Shown here piece by piece: positions 23,479 to 34,802 of a DNA stretch of 64,000 bases (positions within the stretch are counted from its first letter, which is position 1; each line of letters opens with the position of its first letter). Both the position numbers and the translations under genes were made by a program. This DNA comes from Heterohyrax brucei (lineage: Eukaryota; Chordata; Mammalia; Hyracoidea; Procaviidae). The notes under the pieces were generated by a model. That model searched no databases. It saw only the letters and a list, made by a program, of their open reading frames with translations, and was not told the DNA's origin. Location: assembly GCA_028571685.1 (NCBI GenBank), contig CM053143.1, positions 2,981,501 through 3,045,500 on the forward strand, in the 5' to 3' direction.

Positions 23479-26177
23479 TTATGCCACGTACACAACCATT
23501 TTTATGCTTAAGCCCATTGTTGCAACCTCTGTGTAAATCCATCTCATCAAGGGTCTTGCTCTTTTTTGCTGACCCACCACTCTACCAACCGTGATGTCCT
23601 TCTCCAAGGACTGATCCTTCCTGACAACATGTCCTAAGACACAATTTTGCCATCGTTGCTTCCAAGGGAACACTCTGGTTTGTACATCTTCCAGAACAGA
23701 TGGATTTGTTCTTTTGGCAGTTCACGGTACAATCAACATTCTTCTCCAACACCACAATTCAAAGGCATCAATTCTTGTGCGTTCTTTGTTCGCTATCCAG
23801 CTTTTGCATACATATGATGCAGCTGAAAACACCATGGCGTGGGTGAGGCACACTTTAGCTTTCAAAGCGACATCTTTACTTTTGAATACTTTAAAGAGGT
23901 CCGTGGAAGCAGATTTTCCCAATGCAATGTGTCTTTTGATTTCCTGACTGCTGCTTCCATGGGTGTTGACTGTTTTCCCTTTACTTCCACGTAAAATGAA
24001 AAGTTTGACAGCTTCAATCTTTTCTCCATTTTCACGATGACACTCTTATGGGTCCAGTTGTGAGGATTTTTGTTTTCTTGATGTTGAGGTACAATCCACA
24101 TTGAAGGCTGTGGTCCTTGATCTTCGTCAGTGTTTCAAATCTTCTTCATTTCAGCAAACAAGGTGGTGTCGTCTGCATAACACAAGGTTGTTAATGAGTC
24201 ATCCTTCAAACCTGACTTCTTCATATAATCCAGCTCCTTGGAGTACTTGCTCAGCATACAGACTGAAAAGGTACGATGAAAGGATACAACCCTGATGCAC
24301 ACCTTTCCTGACTTTAAACCATGCAGTGTCCCCTTGTTCTGTTCACACGACTGTCTCGTGATCCATATACAGATTCCGTAGGAGCACAATTAGGTGTTCT
24401 GGAATTCCCATTCTCTGCAATGTTACCCATTTTATTATGATCCACACAGTTGAATGCCTTTGCATAGTCAGTGAAACACAGGTAAACATCTGTCTGATAT
24501 TCTCTGTTTTCAGTCAAGATCCATCTGACATCAGCAGTGATATTCCTGGTTCCACGTCCTCTTCTGAATCCAGCTTGAATTTCTAGAAGTTCCTTGTGGA
24601 AACAGATTGCCATATCCTTCTCCTGTGGAGTGGCTGGTGGGTCTCAACCACTGACCTTTCAGTTAGCAAATGAGTGTTTAATCATAATATAATATACTGT
24701 TGTGGCTGCCTTTGAATGATCTTGAGCAGAATTTTACCTGTGTGTGATGTTAATGATATTCTTCAGTAATTTCTGCATTTGGTTGGATCACCTCTCTTTG
24801 GAATGGGCACAAATATGGATCTCTTCAAGTCAGTTGGCCAGGTAGCTCTTCTCCTAATTTCTTGGCATAGACATGAGCACTTTCATCACTGTATCTGCTT
24901 GCTGAAACACCTCAACTGATATTCCATCAAGTCCTGAAGCCTTGTTTTTCGCCAATGCCTTCAATGCAGCTTCAACTTCTTCCTTCAGTACCACTGATTT
25001 CTGTTCATATGCTACCTCTTCAAATGGCTGAACATCGACCAGTTCTTTCTGTTATGACGTTCTGTATTCCTTCTATCTTCTTTTGATGCTCCCTGAGTTG
25101 TTTAATAGTTTCCCTGTTGAATCCTTCACTACTGCAACTCAAGGCTTGAATTTTTTCCTCAGTTCTTTCAGCTTGAGAAATACAGAATGTGCTCTTCTCT
25201 TCTGGTTTTTCATTTCCAGCTCTTTGCATGGGTCATTATAATACTTTCTTTTGTCTTCGGGAGTTGCCCTTTGAAATCTTCTCTTTAGGTCTTTTAACTT
25301 TGCCTTTCCTTCCTTTTGCTTCAGCTGCTCGCTGCTTGCGAGCATGTTTCAGAGTCTCTTCTGACATCCAGTTGGGTCTTTTCTTTCTTTCCTGTCTTTT
25401 TAATGACCTCTTGTTCTCTTTATGGACGACATGTTTGATGTCATTCAATTTATCTGGTCTTTGGTCATTAGTGGTTAACACATCAAATCTCTTCCTGAGG
25501 TGGTCTCTAAACTCAGGAGGGATATACTCAAGGTCATACTTTGGCTCTCATGGATTTAATTTTCTTCAGTTTCAGTTTGAATTTGCATATGAGTAACTGA
25601 TTATCTGTGCCTCATCAGCACCTGGCCTTGTTCTGACTGCTGACATGGAGTTTTTCCATTATCTTTTTCCACAGATATAACAGACTTGGTTCCTGTGTAA
25701 TCCATCTGGTGAGGTCCATGTGTACAGTTTCCATTTGTGTTAGTTAAAAAAGGGTATTGGCAATTAAGAAGTCATTAATATTGCAAAATTCTACCATGTA
25801 ATCTCTAACATCATTTTTATCACGACAGTCGAATTTTCCAACTACAGATCCTTGTTTTTGGCTTCCAACTTTTGCATTCCAGTCACCAGTAATAATCATT
25901 GCATCCTGATCGCATGTTTGATTAATTTCAGACTGTAGAAGCTGGTAAAAATCTTCAATCTCGTCATCTCTGGCCTTAGTGGTGGTGCATAAGTTTGAAC
26001 AATAGTCGTATTAACTGGCTTTCCTTGTAGGTGTATACGTATTATCCTATCACTGACAGCAGAGTCGCCAGGAATTGAATCTGACTCGACCGCACTTGAC
26101 TTGGGGACAGCATTGTACTTCAGGACAGATTTTGAAATGTTCTTTTTGATGATGAATGCAACACTGTTCTTTTTCAA
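23479..26177 (-). pseudogene. RTE copy 3 endonuclease-reverse transcriptase, broken
   Basis: Reading in the gene direction: endonuclease region at 25896-26177 (MKKNSVAFIIKKNISKSVLK and RIIRIHLQGKPVNTTIVQTY), linker at 25020-25481 (PNWMSEETLKHARKQRAAEA), RT palm at 24314-24613 (IQAGFRRGRGTRNITADVRW, FTDYAKAFNCVDHNKMG), catalytic box at 24135-24389 (LCYADDTTLFAEMKK), then C-terminal blocks at 23722-23922 (MGKSASTDLFKVFKSKDVAL) and 23479-23673. The YADD residues are kept, yet many frame changes and stops separate the pieces. Confidence 0.85.
24626..24684 (-). repeat. AfroSINE head fragment inside RTE copy 3
   Basis: GTGGCTGGTGGGTCTCAACC then ACTGACCTTTCAGTTAGC is the box B part of the SINE, minus orientation. 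It interrupts the RTE between the catalytic palm and the upstream region. Confidence 0.65.
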
Positions 26178-26716
26178 GTTTTTGTTCCTAGGATGGACCC
26201 TGTAATTGTCAGATTCAAAACGGCCAATACCAGTGCATTACAGCTCACTAATGCCTAGGTTATCAATGTTCATGCATTCCATTGTTTTTGATGATTTCCA
26301 ATTTTCCTAGATTCATACTTCATACATTCCATGTCCTGACTATTAATGTATGTTTGCAGCTGTTTATTCTCATTTTTAGTCATGCCACATAAGCAAGTGA
26401 AGATCCTGAAGGCCTTATACCATCCACATCATTAAGGTCGGCTCTCCTTTGAGGAGGCAGCTCTTCCCCAGTCATCATCTGAGTGCCTTCTAATCTGGGG
26501 GCTCATATTCCAGCCTTACATCTAACAGTGTTCTGCTGCTATTCATACGGTTTTCCCTGGCTTATTCTTCTCAGAAGTAGCCTGCCAGGTCCTTCTTCCT
26601 ACACAGTCTTAGTCTGGAAGCTCAGGTGAAACATGTCTACCATGGGTGACTCTGCTGGTGCCTAAATATCAGTGGCATAGCTTCCAGCGTCACAGCAACA
26701 AGTAAGCCCCCACATT

Positions 26717-26912
26717 TGTTGCTGAACTGATTCCACTCCATGGTGACTCCATGTATGTCACAGCTGCCCTACTCTCTATAGGGTTTTCATGGCAGTGACC
26801 CTTAGAATCAGATCCCCAAGACTTTCTTCAAGAGCACCAATGGCTGGGTTTGAACCTCCAACCTTTTGATTACTACCTGAGCGCTTAAATGTTTGCACCA
26901 CCCAGGGGCTGC
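26717..26912 (-). repeat. AfroSINE copy, minus, abutting RTE copy 3 5' end
   Basis: TTGTTGCTGAACTGATTCCA, AGGGTTTTCATGGCAGTGAC, TGGGTTTGAACCTCCAACC, head GCACCACCCAGGGGCT. It sits immediately next to the 5' end of the RTE in the same orientation. Confidence 0.85.
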
Positions 26913-27447
26913 AGAGTTTAATAAGTCTTATTAAGTCATAAGATATTTTATACTAAACTCTCCATTTTCTTCTCTTTTCATTTTTGTGTTATGCTAACAC
27001 TGTAGTAAAATATTGCACAATATGAGGAAACTAAGGTGCTTCTATTGTACACAAAGCTGCTTAGATTCAATGTATCTCCTTTTGTCTCCACTTTCACCAC
27101 AATCACAATAATTCAAGTAGCTTTTCATTTATTTAAGCAAAATCCATCAAATTATGCCAAAATATAATATAAAAATATAAGAATACTGCTTTAAAAATTA
27201 TCTTAAATTATATGAGAACTAGAAGTAAAAGATCATATATTAGTTTCAACATTACTAATGTTAAAGAACAATCTGTTTTATCCCTAAAATGCCAAAATAA
27301 ATTTGAAAAGTTTACTTGCCATTCTAAAAGCAGCTTTATAATTCTTTTTATCATTTTTTCTTTATAATTCCCTAAAACTTAAAAACTTGGCTACCTCAAT
27401 AATCAGTCTGGTAAGTATTATGTCATATTATCTAACTGTAATTGCAT
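26913..27447. other. Unique AT-rich intron
   Basis: No feature recognised. Confidence 0.5.
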
Positions 27448-27592
27448 CCCTGTTGACACAGTGGTTAAGAGCTCAGCTACTAACCAAAATGTTGGCAGTC
27501 TGAATCCACCAGCTGTTCCTCGGAAACCCTGTGTGGTAGTTCTACCGAGTGACTATGAGTCACACTGACACAGTGACAATGAGTAATGGGTT
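27448..27592 (+). repeat. AfroSINE copy, plus
   Basis: CCCTGTTGACACAGTGGTTA head, GTTGGCAGTCTGAATCCACC box B region, GGAAACCCTGTGTGGTAGTT body. The tail region GAGTCACACTGACACAGTGA shows a small internal duplication. Confidence 0.85.
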
Positions 27593-27844
27593 AACTTAAA
27601 ATTAGAAGACAGGTAATGACAAATACAATTTCCCTGTAACATTTACAATGCACACATGAGGGATGTATCAGTAAATATGTTTTACAAGATTAAGTAAATT
27701 ATAACACCATTCTTCTCAGTACTTACACTATTGCTCAGAAATATGTAACCTATACAAAATGTATTCCCTCTTTCAGGATGCTAACGTTTGATACCGTTGC
27801 TGGCTATGAAAACATAGAGGGAATGACATCTTTTCTACACAAAT

Positions 27845-28053
27845 AAGAGAAAAGAACATCATGATCGGGTAAGTATAGGGTCGCTAGGGAAATCCTCAAT
27901 GGGATGGACTGACACAACAGTCACAACAATGGACTAGAACACATCGACTATCATACAGACAGCACTAGAAGGGCAATATTTTGTGCTTTTGTTCATAAAT
28001 TTTTCAGGTTTTGAAGTGGACTGACTGGCAACTAACAATAACAACACAGCTCC
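27845..28053 (+). mobile_element. RTE copy 4, 3' end only, plus
   Basis: GGATGGACTGACACAACAGT corresponds to the WIDT-coding block of the RTE C-terminus, then AGGGCAATATTTTGTGCTTT, GAAGTGGACTGACTGGCAAC and the tail TAACAATAACAACAC. 5'-truncated to about 200 bp. Confidence 0.75.
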
Positions 28054-29755
28054 TACAAACACAAACGCAACTACCAAGTTGGATTCATTTCTTCCCTATA
28101 CTGCCAAAGTTTATGAAAACATGATGCATATTCACTCTGAAAATTAATTTCCGAAACGCTTTTCAAAGATTTCTTACACAAACGCGGTATCTTCTTGCTC
28201 TACTTTCTGCCAATAATCTTTATATTTCAGAGGTGTTTACATTAATAGTTTATGTAAAAACTCCTCATTTTGGCAACTAACTTTTAATTATTTCTTTCAA
28301 ATCTGTTAAAATTTAACATTTGCCCTTTTTTTTCAAAACAGGCACCTTATATGCAAGGCACACTTTATAAATATAGCAATGTTTATTCTTTCATATACAG
28401 CCTAGGAAACTATATCGCTATTAAAGGCTCTGAATTCTATTTTTATGCCATCATTCAAAAAAGATGATGGCTGAGCTGTGTGTGCTGAAGTTGCATTTAC
28501 AGTTTTTACTTTTCTTCATAATTCACAATTTTTTAGACTATAATTAAAACATAAATTAAAGGCTGAAAATCCAGGCCTTATTTGTGACACAAGAACTATA
28601 AATTTTGTTTTAAGTTACATTACTACTCCCCAAAATATTCAACACAAAATATAGTAAGGTTTGCCACAAATGCATGATTTGCTGGTGACTGTCTAAGTTT
28701 TTGGTAAATTTCAAACAACCAGATCTATAATCAAAAAGAAAAACACACAAAAAACAAAGCTACAAACATCAATGTCTATCAAATGAAGACTCTACAATAT
28801 AGTTGTGTTGTTTTAAAATTTATTTTTCCAAACATATAACTTTACTAGTATATTTAGGAATGACATATATTTTGTGATTGTTTACTGTATGATTCCTCTC
28901 AACCCACAGACAGTATATTCAAAAACAATACCAAGTAAAGAAATGTTGGTGATCAAATCACTAAAATATTGACAGCATGCACCTGTGGTATGTGATGAAC
29001 AAGAACAAGTCTTGTTCATCTTAGATAAGAAGTTTTAGCATGACAAATTAAAACATATATATAAAATAAAATTGTTTTAGCTATAAATATAGACCATTTC
29101 ATATTACCATGCTCAATACCTATTAAGGTAGAACTGAAAAATAAAATGAGCTAAAAACTAAAAAAGACAAAGACAGTAAAGAGCTACACCATGCAACTAC
29201 TGACTATATGTATATAGTTAAAACTCAGTTTTACAGAATCATCTCTCTGTATCTCTTCAATGTTTAGTATTGAAATAAAAATTATGTCATAATTTGCTAT
29301 GCATTACCTATTCTTGAGTCTTTAAAGCTTATTATGAATGAGAACAGCAGTAAGAGAATCATAAAAAACAATACAAATTATGACTTCTGAATGTAATATT
29401 AATAAACAATACTAAAAGCAATATTTCTGCATAGCACATAACTCAAAGAGAAAGAGAAATACAAATCCTTCTTTATGCTGACATTTTACACTGAGTTGAG
29501 GAGAAAGACCTGTAGGAATGAGAATTAGGCCAAAAGAAACAGGGTTCCAATCTTGGATTAGTTTGGTAATTCTGAAGAATTCTGATTCCCTGTTTCTTTA
29601 TACATATAACTGTGTTTATCAAAATGTCATCCTTAAACTGGAAGACTTCACAGACATCCTGTGGATTTTTGCAGTATGTTTTCTTCCAAATATATGTTAT
29701 TTTCAGTATGTGCAAACACACTTCTGTGTCACTTGTATCTACCTCTGAAACCAAA
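28054..29755. other. Unique AT-rich intron
   Basis: A 10-bp perfect inverted repeat GATGAACAAG / CTTGTTCATC with a 7-base loop is at 28994-29020. No exon, RNA gene or repeat was otherwise recognised. Confidence 0.5.
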
Positions 29756-29936
29756 AAAGAAACAAACAAATAAAAAAAAAAAAAAAACGAAAAACACCGC
29801 CATTGAGTCTATTCCTACTCATAGCAACCCTACAGGACAGAGTAGAGTGGCCCCATAATGCTTCTAAGGAGCACCTGATGGATTTGAACTGCCAACCTTT
29901 GAGTTAGCAGTGATAGCACTTAACCACTATGCCGAT
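29756..29936 (-). repeat. AfroSINE copy, minus, with long A-rich tail
   Basis: A tail of mixed AAAC and pure A (29756-29790) precedes CATTGAGTCTATTCCTACTC, CAACCCTACAGGACAGAGTA and the head CCACTATGCCGATCCTCAC. Well preserved in the body. Confidence 0.9.
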
Positions 29937-30244
29937 CCTCACTTAATATAGATTTTCATTGGTTTTAATTGTGTGTTGCCTTGCTTCATGGTCCTTTGGT
30001 TTGGTTTTCTCTGTGCTAAACCCTCCTTATTACAAATCTTGCCAGTCTGTTTATGGAACTATTTTGATTTCATTCTCACAAACTCCCTATTAAGATATTT
30101 CACTTTTAACAATAAAATATTCTCTCTAGTTTCACCAACTTCATGAGAGAGTAGAAAAGCCAAATCCTTACTTGATTTTATAAAGCATGATAGAGTTCCA
30201 GAACTCAAAAAACTAAATCTTCATCAAGTCTTCCCAACAGTCCT

Positions 30245-30304
30245 ACACTTAAAAGAAGTATCTCACACTTACAAGAAGTATCTCACACTTAAAAGAAGTA
30301 TCTC
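30245..30304. repeat. Tandem triplication, 3 x 20 bp
   Basis: ACACTTAAAAGAAGTATCTC occurs three times head to tail; only the middle unit differs, by one base (ACTTACAAG). Confidence 0.95.
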
Positions 30305-30710
30305 ATTTATATATTTAATATTTTAAATTTTGATCACTGATAAAAAAGTAGAACCATATACTGGACAGAAAACTTGGGTTCTAGTTTTTGTTTTACCACT
30401 GACTCCATATATCATTTCCCGTCTCTTTAAAACAACACGCAAAATAAAACAAAGCTAGCACTGTCTACTTCAGACAGTTCACGAATGACAGGAATAAATA
30501 TTTCCTAAGAAAAAATAAAACAGAGGTGCTAGACTAAGTAAATCACAGAAGCATTTATAATACTCAAGATATTCTTAAATGAAGCTCTTGAATTTATCGC
30601 AGAAGATAGTTGATAATCATTTTATTGCTTAAGAGAATGAGTATTTACCAATCATATACTGAGAACCTATTATGTCTCAGTAACTGTTGTAGGTTGGGGG
30701 ACTTCTCTTC

Positions 30711-30758
30711 ACACAACTTCTAAGACAGTGTCCTCTTTACACAACTTCTAAGACAGTG
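30711..30758. repeat. Direct duplication, period 28
   Basis: ACACAACTTCTAAGACAGTG is repeated exactly at 30711-30730 and 30739-30758, separated by eight bases resembling the bases before the first copy. Confidence 0.95.
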
Positions 30759-31127
30759 ATTTGGTTTCACTTCTAGATTAGGTACACTAGTAAACTAGTA
30801 TTCAGTCATCACAATGCAGCTCAGAAATTAAAACAGCAACACTTGATTCCCTGTTGCACATTCCTTACAAAACCAATACTTTATATGTAATACTAGTTGA
30901 CTTTTCTCCTACCACAGTATGAATTTCTAGAAGACAAGACCATCTTACTGAAGACCATAACCACTGTCTAGCTCTGAAACTGCTACAGAGTAGTACATTA
31001 AAAAAAAATCACTTAAAGAAACTTCATAGCAGCAATCAAGTGTATGTATATTTAAATATTCTTATGTTTCCAGAGTGCTTATATGGTAACAGAAAGATTT
31101 TATGATTGTTACCCCCACTTGCTCAGT

Positions 31128-31340
31128 TAAGCAAAAACACAAACAAAAACATTATCAGTGGCTGTAAATTGCAACCCATGGAGACCCCCATGTGTGGACA
31201 ACAGAACTGCTCCCTAGGGTTTTCCACACTGCCAACTTCCAAAATTAGATCACTGGACTTGTCTTCTGAGGGGCCTCTGGGTCAGTTCAATTCCCCAACA
31301 TTTCTGTCAGTAGTTGAGCACCACCCAGGTTTGTGCCACT
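31128..31340 (-). repeat. AfroSINE copy, minus, diverged
   Basis: AACACAAACAAAAACATTAT tail, GTAAATTGCAACCCATGGAG, AGAACTGCTCCCTAGGGTTT, GAGGGGCCTCTGGGTCAGTT and the head ending GAGCACCACCCAGG. Confidence 0.75.
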
Positions 31341-31431
31341 CAGCAACTACATCCTCCCAAATCAAAGCCCTCCCTTAATTAATAATTGTTCTTACATATA
31401 TGTAAACCTACATATATGTACTTTAGTTAAA

Positions 31432-31638
31432 GGTGACAGCTCACTGCTGTTGAGTCAATTCTGACTCAGAGCAACCCTACAGGACAGAGTAAAATTGTCA
31501 CATAGGGCTTCTAGGGCTGTAAGTCCTTACAGAAGCATACTGCCGCATCGTTCTCCTGCAGAGCAGCAGATGGGTTCCAAGTGCTGACCTCTGTGTGAGC
31601 AGCTGAGTACTTCAACCACTGCATTATCAGGGCTCCAC
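31432..31638 (-). repeat. AfroSINE copy, minus, long form
   Basis: CTGCTGTTGAGTCAATTCTG, CAACCCTACAGGACAGAGTA, the middle block AGAAGCATACTGCCGCATCG, and the head CATTATCAGGGCTCCAC. Carries the extra block of the long subfamily. Confidence 0.88.
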
Positions 31639-33074
31639 TGCAGGCGACAGGTTTCATCAGTGCTCATTACTAATGGTTACAGTTCTTAACCAAAAAAATA
31701 ACTCCATAGTTTCACCAAACTCTGAAAATGCCACAGTCATTATTTTATCTACAAATTCTGAGATATAACTTTATTCTGACAAATTCTGTTATTTCAGGTG
31801 AGTCTCTTCGTATTTGAGTTTATTATTTTATAAACTATGGATAAGTACAGGCTGTTTTAAAGTCCAAATAGTATTTGCATGAAATAACCTCTTTGACCAT
31901 TACAAACAGGTACGTAAGTGAAGGAGAAACACTGGCCAGGACCTCCCATTTAATACAAACAGAAATGAGGTGACCAGCAGGTATTAGGTTTTCCTGATGT
32001 CAGAGGCGACTTGCATGTAAGATATAAGAATTTATTTTCAAAGACAAGAAATTTATTAAACAAGACTTAGTGATTTACAGGCAGTAATTTCAAATTTCTG
32101 ATTCTTTTCTACAGGTTGATTAAAACTAGAGGAGAAGCAACACTGCAGATATTTATCATTTCTTTCAAATTTTTCTGAACCCAATACGAAGTCAGCTTCT
32201 CTGACTGCGCACGATGCTAAGAAACGGGGGCTTATGTTCAGAAAGTGCCTAACAAAGCTTCCATATACAGTGAGGGAGAGTTAGTATAATGAGTGAGCAT
32301 CACCCAGCATCCCTTGGCACTACTGTCAAGTAAAGGTTGAAGTGACTTCATTCAGAAGTATGCCTATTTCCCTCATGGGGGATTGCCCTCATGGGGGCCA
32401 ATTAGGATAAATGCAAGGGCTTGTGTTCGACAGCTGGGGGTAAGAAAATCTCCCTGCTTTTCCAAAACAGTAGCTATTTTGCTAACCTGATGGAAAGCAA
32501 TCTGATAAAAAAAAGTCAATGTGGGAAAGTGGGCAGGTGGTCCAAATTACAAAGCCAAAGCCCAGGTCAAACCAGGTCAAACTACACAATCAACTCACCC
32601 CATTGCCACACTCCTCAGTTATACGGACAGATCAATCATTTTTACTATTTCCACCAATGAGAAGTAGGATTTTTATGTTTGCAGCCCAAATCACTGTGAA
32701 CTGGTGACACACACATTTGTGTTCATTTTGTGCAGTCCTTTATCAGGTGTGTCACCTTGGTCAGGGTTGTCAGTGTCCCCTTTTACTCCTCAAAACAGTC
32801 CAGTTTGTATCACACAGCATTACAGCATATATGATCTACACCTGAGAAAGAATTTAACAAGTAAGAGCTATAGAACTCTCCTTGTACTAAGGAGAGCAAA
32901 CAATACAGAAATAGTAAAAATTAGACAACATGGTAATTTAAACTTAAGATAATGGTAAAAAATAATCAATTGTGGTTTTAAGCAATGGAATATGATTTTT
33001 CCAAGTGAAAGCTGAATTACAGAAGACAAACTGGCAATGATCTTACCCACTGTGACACAGGATACATGACCAAG
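31639..33074. other. Unclassified intron, partly GC-richer
   Basis: 32180-32830 differs in texture from its flanks: less AT-rich, with short direct repeats (CCCTCATGGGGG at 32370 and 32386; CAGGTCAAAC near 32563 and 32573). It may be an unrecognised LTR or DNA-transposon remnant. No open frame with recognisable homology. Confidence 0.4.
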
Positions 33075-33181
33075 TGTGTTTCAGGTGCTGTTGAGTCAGT
33101 TTGACCCACAGCCACCCTATGTACAACAGAATGGAACACTGCCTGGTCTTGCACCATCCTCCTAACTGTTGACATGATCGT
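33075..33181 (-). mobile_element. RTE copy 5, tail end only, minus
   Basis: GCTGTTGAGTCAGTTTGACC, then ACACTGCCTGGTCTTGCACC, equal to the 3' untranslated tail of copies 1 and 3. Cut at the high side by the LTR at 33182. Confidence 0.75.
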
Positions 33182-33711
33182 TGTTTTAGTCAGCTAGGGC
33201 TGCTCTAACTGAAATACCACAGACTGGAGGGCTTTAACAAAGGAAGATTTATTCTTACATGGTTCAGTAGGCTACAAGTCCATATTCAGGGTGTCTGCTC
33301 CAGGGAAGGCTTTCCCCTTGTTGGCTCTGGAAGAAAGTTCAGTATGGCATCAGTCTTTGTCTAGGCTGCATCTTGGCACAGGAACCTCAGGTCTGAAGGA
33401 CATGCTCTTCTCCCGGTGCAGCTTTCTTGATGGGAAGAGGTTCCCAATTCGCTGCCTGCTTCTCTTTCCTTTTATCTCTTGCAGGGTGAAATGATTAAGG
33501 GTGGGTTAAGCCATACTCCAGGGAAACTCCCTTTATAGTGGAGCAGGGAGGTGATCCTATAAAGGGACTTACAGTCCTACCCTAATCCTTTAACATACAG
33601 CATAGGAAAACCACAAAATGGAGGATAGTCACAAGACACTGGACACTGGGAATCATGGCCCAGCCACATGGCTACACATATTTTTGGGGGGACACAATTC
33701 AATCCATGACA
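33182..33711 (-). mobile_element. Solo LTR, ERVL-MaLR-like, copy 1 (530 bp)
   Basis: On the minus strand it starts TGTCATGGATTGAATTGTGT and ends CAGCCCTAGCTGACTAAAACA, the TG...CA form typical of mammalian apparent LTR retrotransposon (MaLR) LTRs. An AATAAA signal lies near the 3' end (minus strand; near 33250). Flanking 5-bp words ATCGT (33177-33181) and ATCAT (33712-33716) are a target duplication with one mismatch. No internal retroviral genes are present. Confidence 0.82.
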
Positions 33712-34019
33712 ATCATCAAATAGAGAATCTCCTTAAAGCCTTCACTGTACACCAACTAGTTATTAACTGCATGTATATAGATTATACACATCACTATAGT
33801 GAATGTATTTAGGCAATATTCAGTTCTATATTATTTTAGATACCATGAAGAGGTCAATATCAGAACGTAAAAGAAATAAATTAGGATTATTTGCCATTAC
33901 AAAATAAACATTTAATGTCAAGATTCACTGCTGAACTGAAACTATTATTTAATGTGGAAAATTCACATAAAATACCAGGAGCTCTGAAATATCTTAAGCA
34001 CAAAAACACATTTATGTGT

Positions 34020-34129
34020 TTTGGAAGAGTGTGCTGTCACTGCGCAGGGAAAGCACTGGAAACTGCAAACAGGTTGGCATGCAAATTTATATGGGAATGT
34101 ACATTTTCATTCAATCACAGTAAAAGAAA
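34020..34129 (+). mobile_element. L1 3' terminus fragment
   Basis: GGAAGAGTGTGCTGTCACTG, GGCATGCAAATTTATATGGG and the end TTCATTCAATCACAGTAAAA match the 3' ends of the L1 copy A type. Only about 110 bp remain. Confidence 0.75.
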
Positions 34130-34334
34130 ACTTCCAAGATTCTGTTATAAGGTGGCAGAGTAAACAGATGTTCCTCATTTCCCTCTGAGAACTAAGGCCA
34201 GGATGATATTTTTCATGGACCACTGAATATCTGGGGAACCTTAGGACCTAACATATTTCACTGGCCAACAGTATCAGACTAATCTTCTCCTCTCAAAAAT
34301 GATCCAGTGGCCTTCTGAACTCCGCTTCTGCTGC

Positions 34335-34720
34335 TTCATTGTAACGGAGAACTGCAGCTTCCGCAAACTGCCTGTAACGGTAACATATTTTCATTACAAG
34401 CTGGAGGGTGAAGTATGTTGTTCCGGGTGAAGTATGTTGTTCCTGACTGCCTGTTCCGGCCAGCTTGTTGGACAGCTGCTAGCTCCCAGTTCAGCACCTG
34501 GACAGCTCCCTGCATACAAGTGCAGTTTACTTTTAAGGCTGAGAGGCCTGTATTTCTCCCTGAACATTTCTCTGTTGAAAAGCTTCAACTCTTCCTGCCT
34601 CTTTTCTCTCATTCACATTGTAAGGTTGGCTGACAGTGCCCAGTTTCTCCATAAACACAGTAGCCTCTTTGCTACCCAATAAGCAGAGTTTTCCACCCTT
34701 GAGAGTCCACCTGGCGCAAA
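34335..34720 (+). other. GC-richer segment upstream of L1 copy C ORF1
   Basis: This segment could be the L1 5' UTR or an unrelated inserted LTR; the sequence does not settle it. It contains a perfect tandem pair of GGGTGAAGTATGTTGTTCC (34406-34424 and 34425-34443). CATTGTAA occurs at both 34337 and 34617, which might be a target duplication or chance. Confidence 0.4.
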
Positions 34721-34802
34721 ATCACTAGAGTAATAGAGACAGCTGGTGACCAACAATTCTCTTAGATCCATTATCAGAGAAATAAAATAGCATCTAGAGG
34801 GC

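Larger units (their letters stand above)
23391..26712 (-). mobile_element. RTE copy 3, near full length, dead, minus
   Basis: Same family as copies 1 and 2, in sense with PDGFC. The tail (GTTGTTGCTGTCGTCAGGCGCC on the plus strand, at 23397) is at the low-coordinate side. The 5' end near 26700 matches the start of copy 2. Length about 3.3 kb, including a 59-bp SINE piece at 24626-24684. Together with copy 2 it forms an inverted pair around the PDGFC exon. Confidence 0.88.
29937..31127. other. Intron with short tandem repeats and a possible MIR remnant
   Basis: 30365-30510 (CTTGGGTTCTAGTTTTTGTT, TTTACCACTGACTCCATATA, AATGACAGGAATAAATA) has the layout of a MIR, plus orientation, strongly diverged. 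Two tandem repeats are listed separately. Confidence 0.45.

Noticed and set aside
25189..25596. 135-codon plus-strand ORF
   Set aside because: Antisense of RTE copy 3 linker region; the coding direction is the minus strand.
28994..29020. 10-bp perfect stem with 7-base loop
   Set aside because: A stem this short is expected by chance in 64 kb and has no miRNA-like flanks.
32421..32660. 79-codon plus-strand ORF
   Set aside because: No recognisable domain, no splice or start context, and length expected by chance in AT-poor intron.
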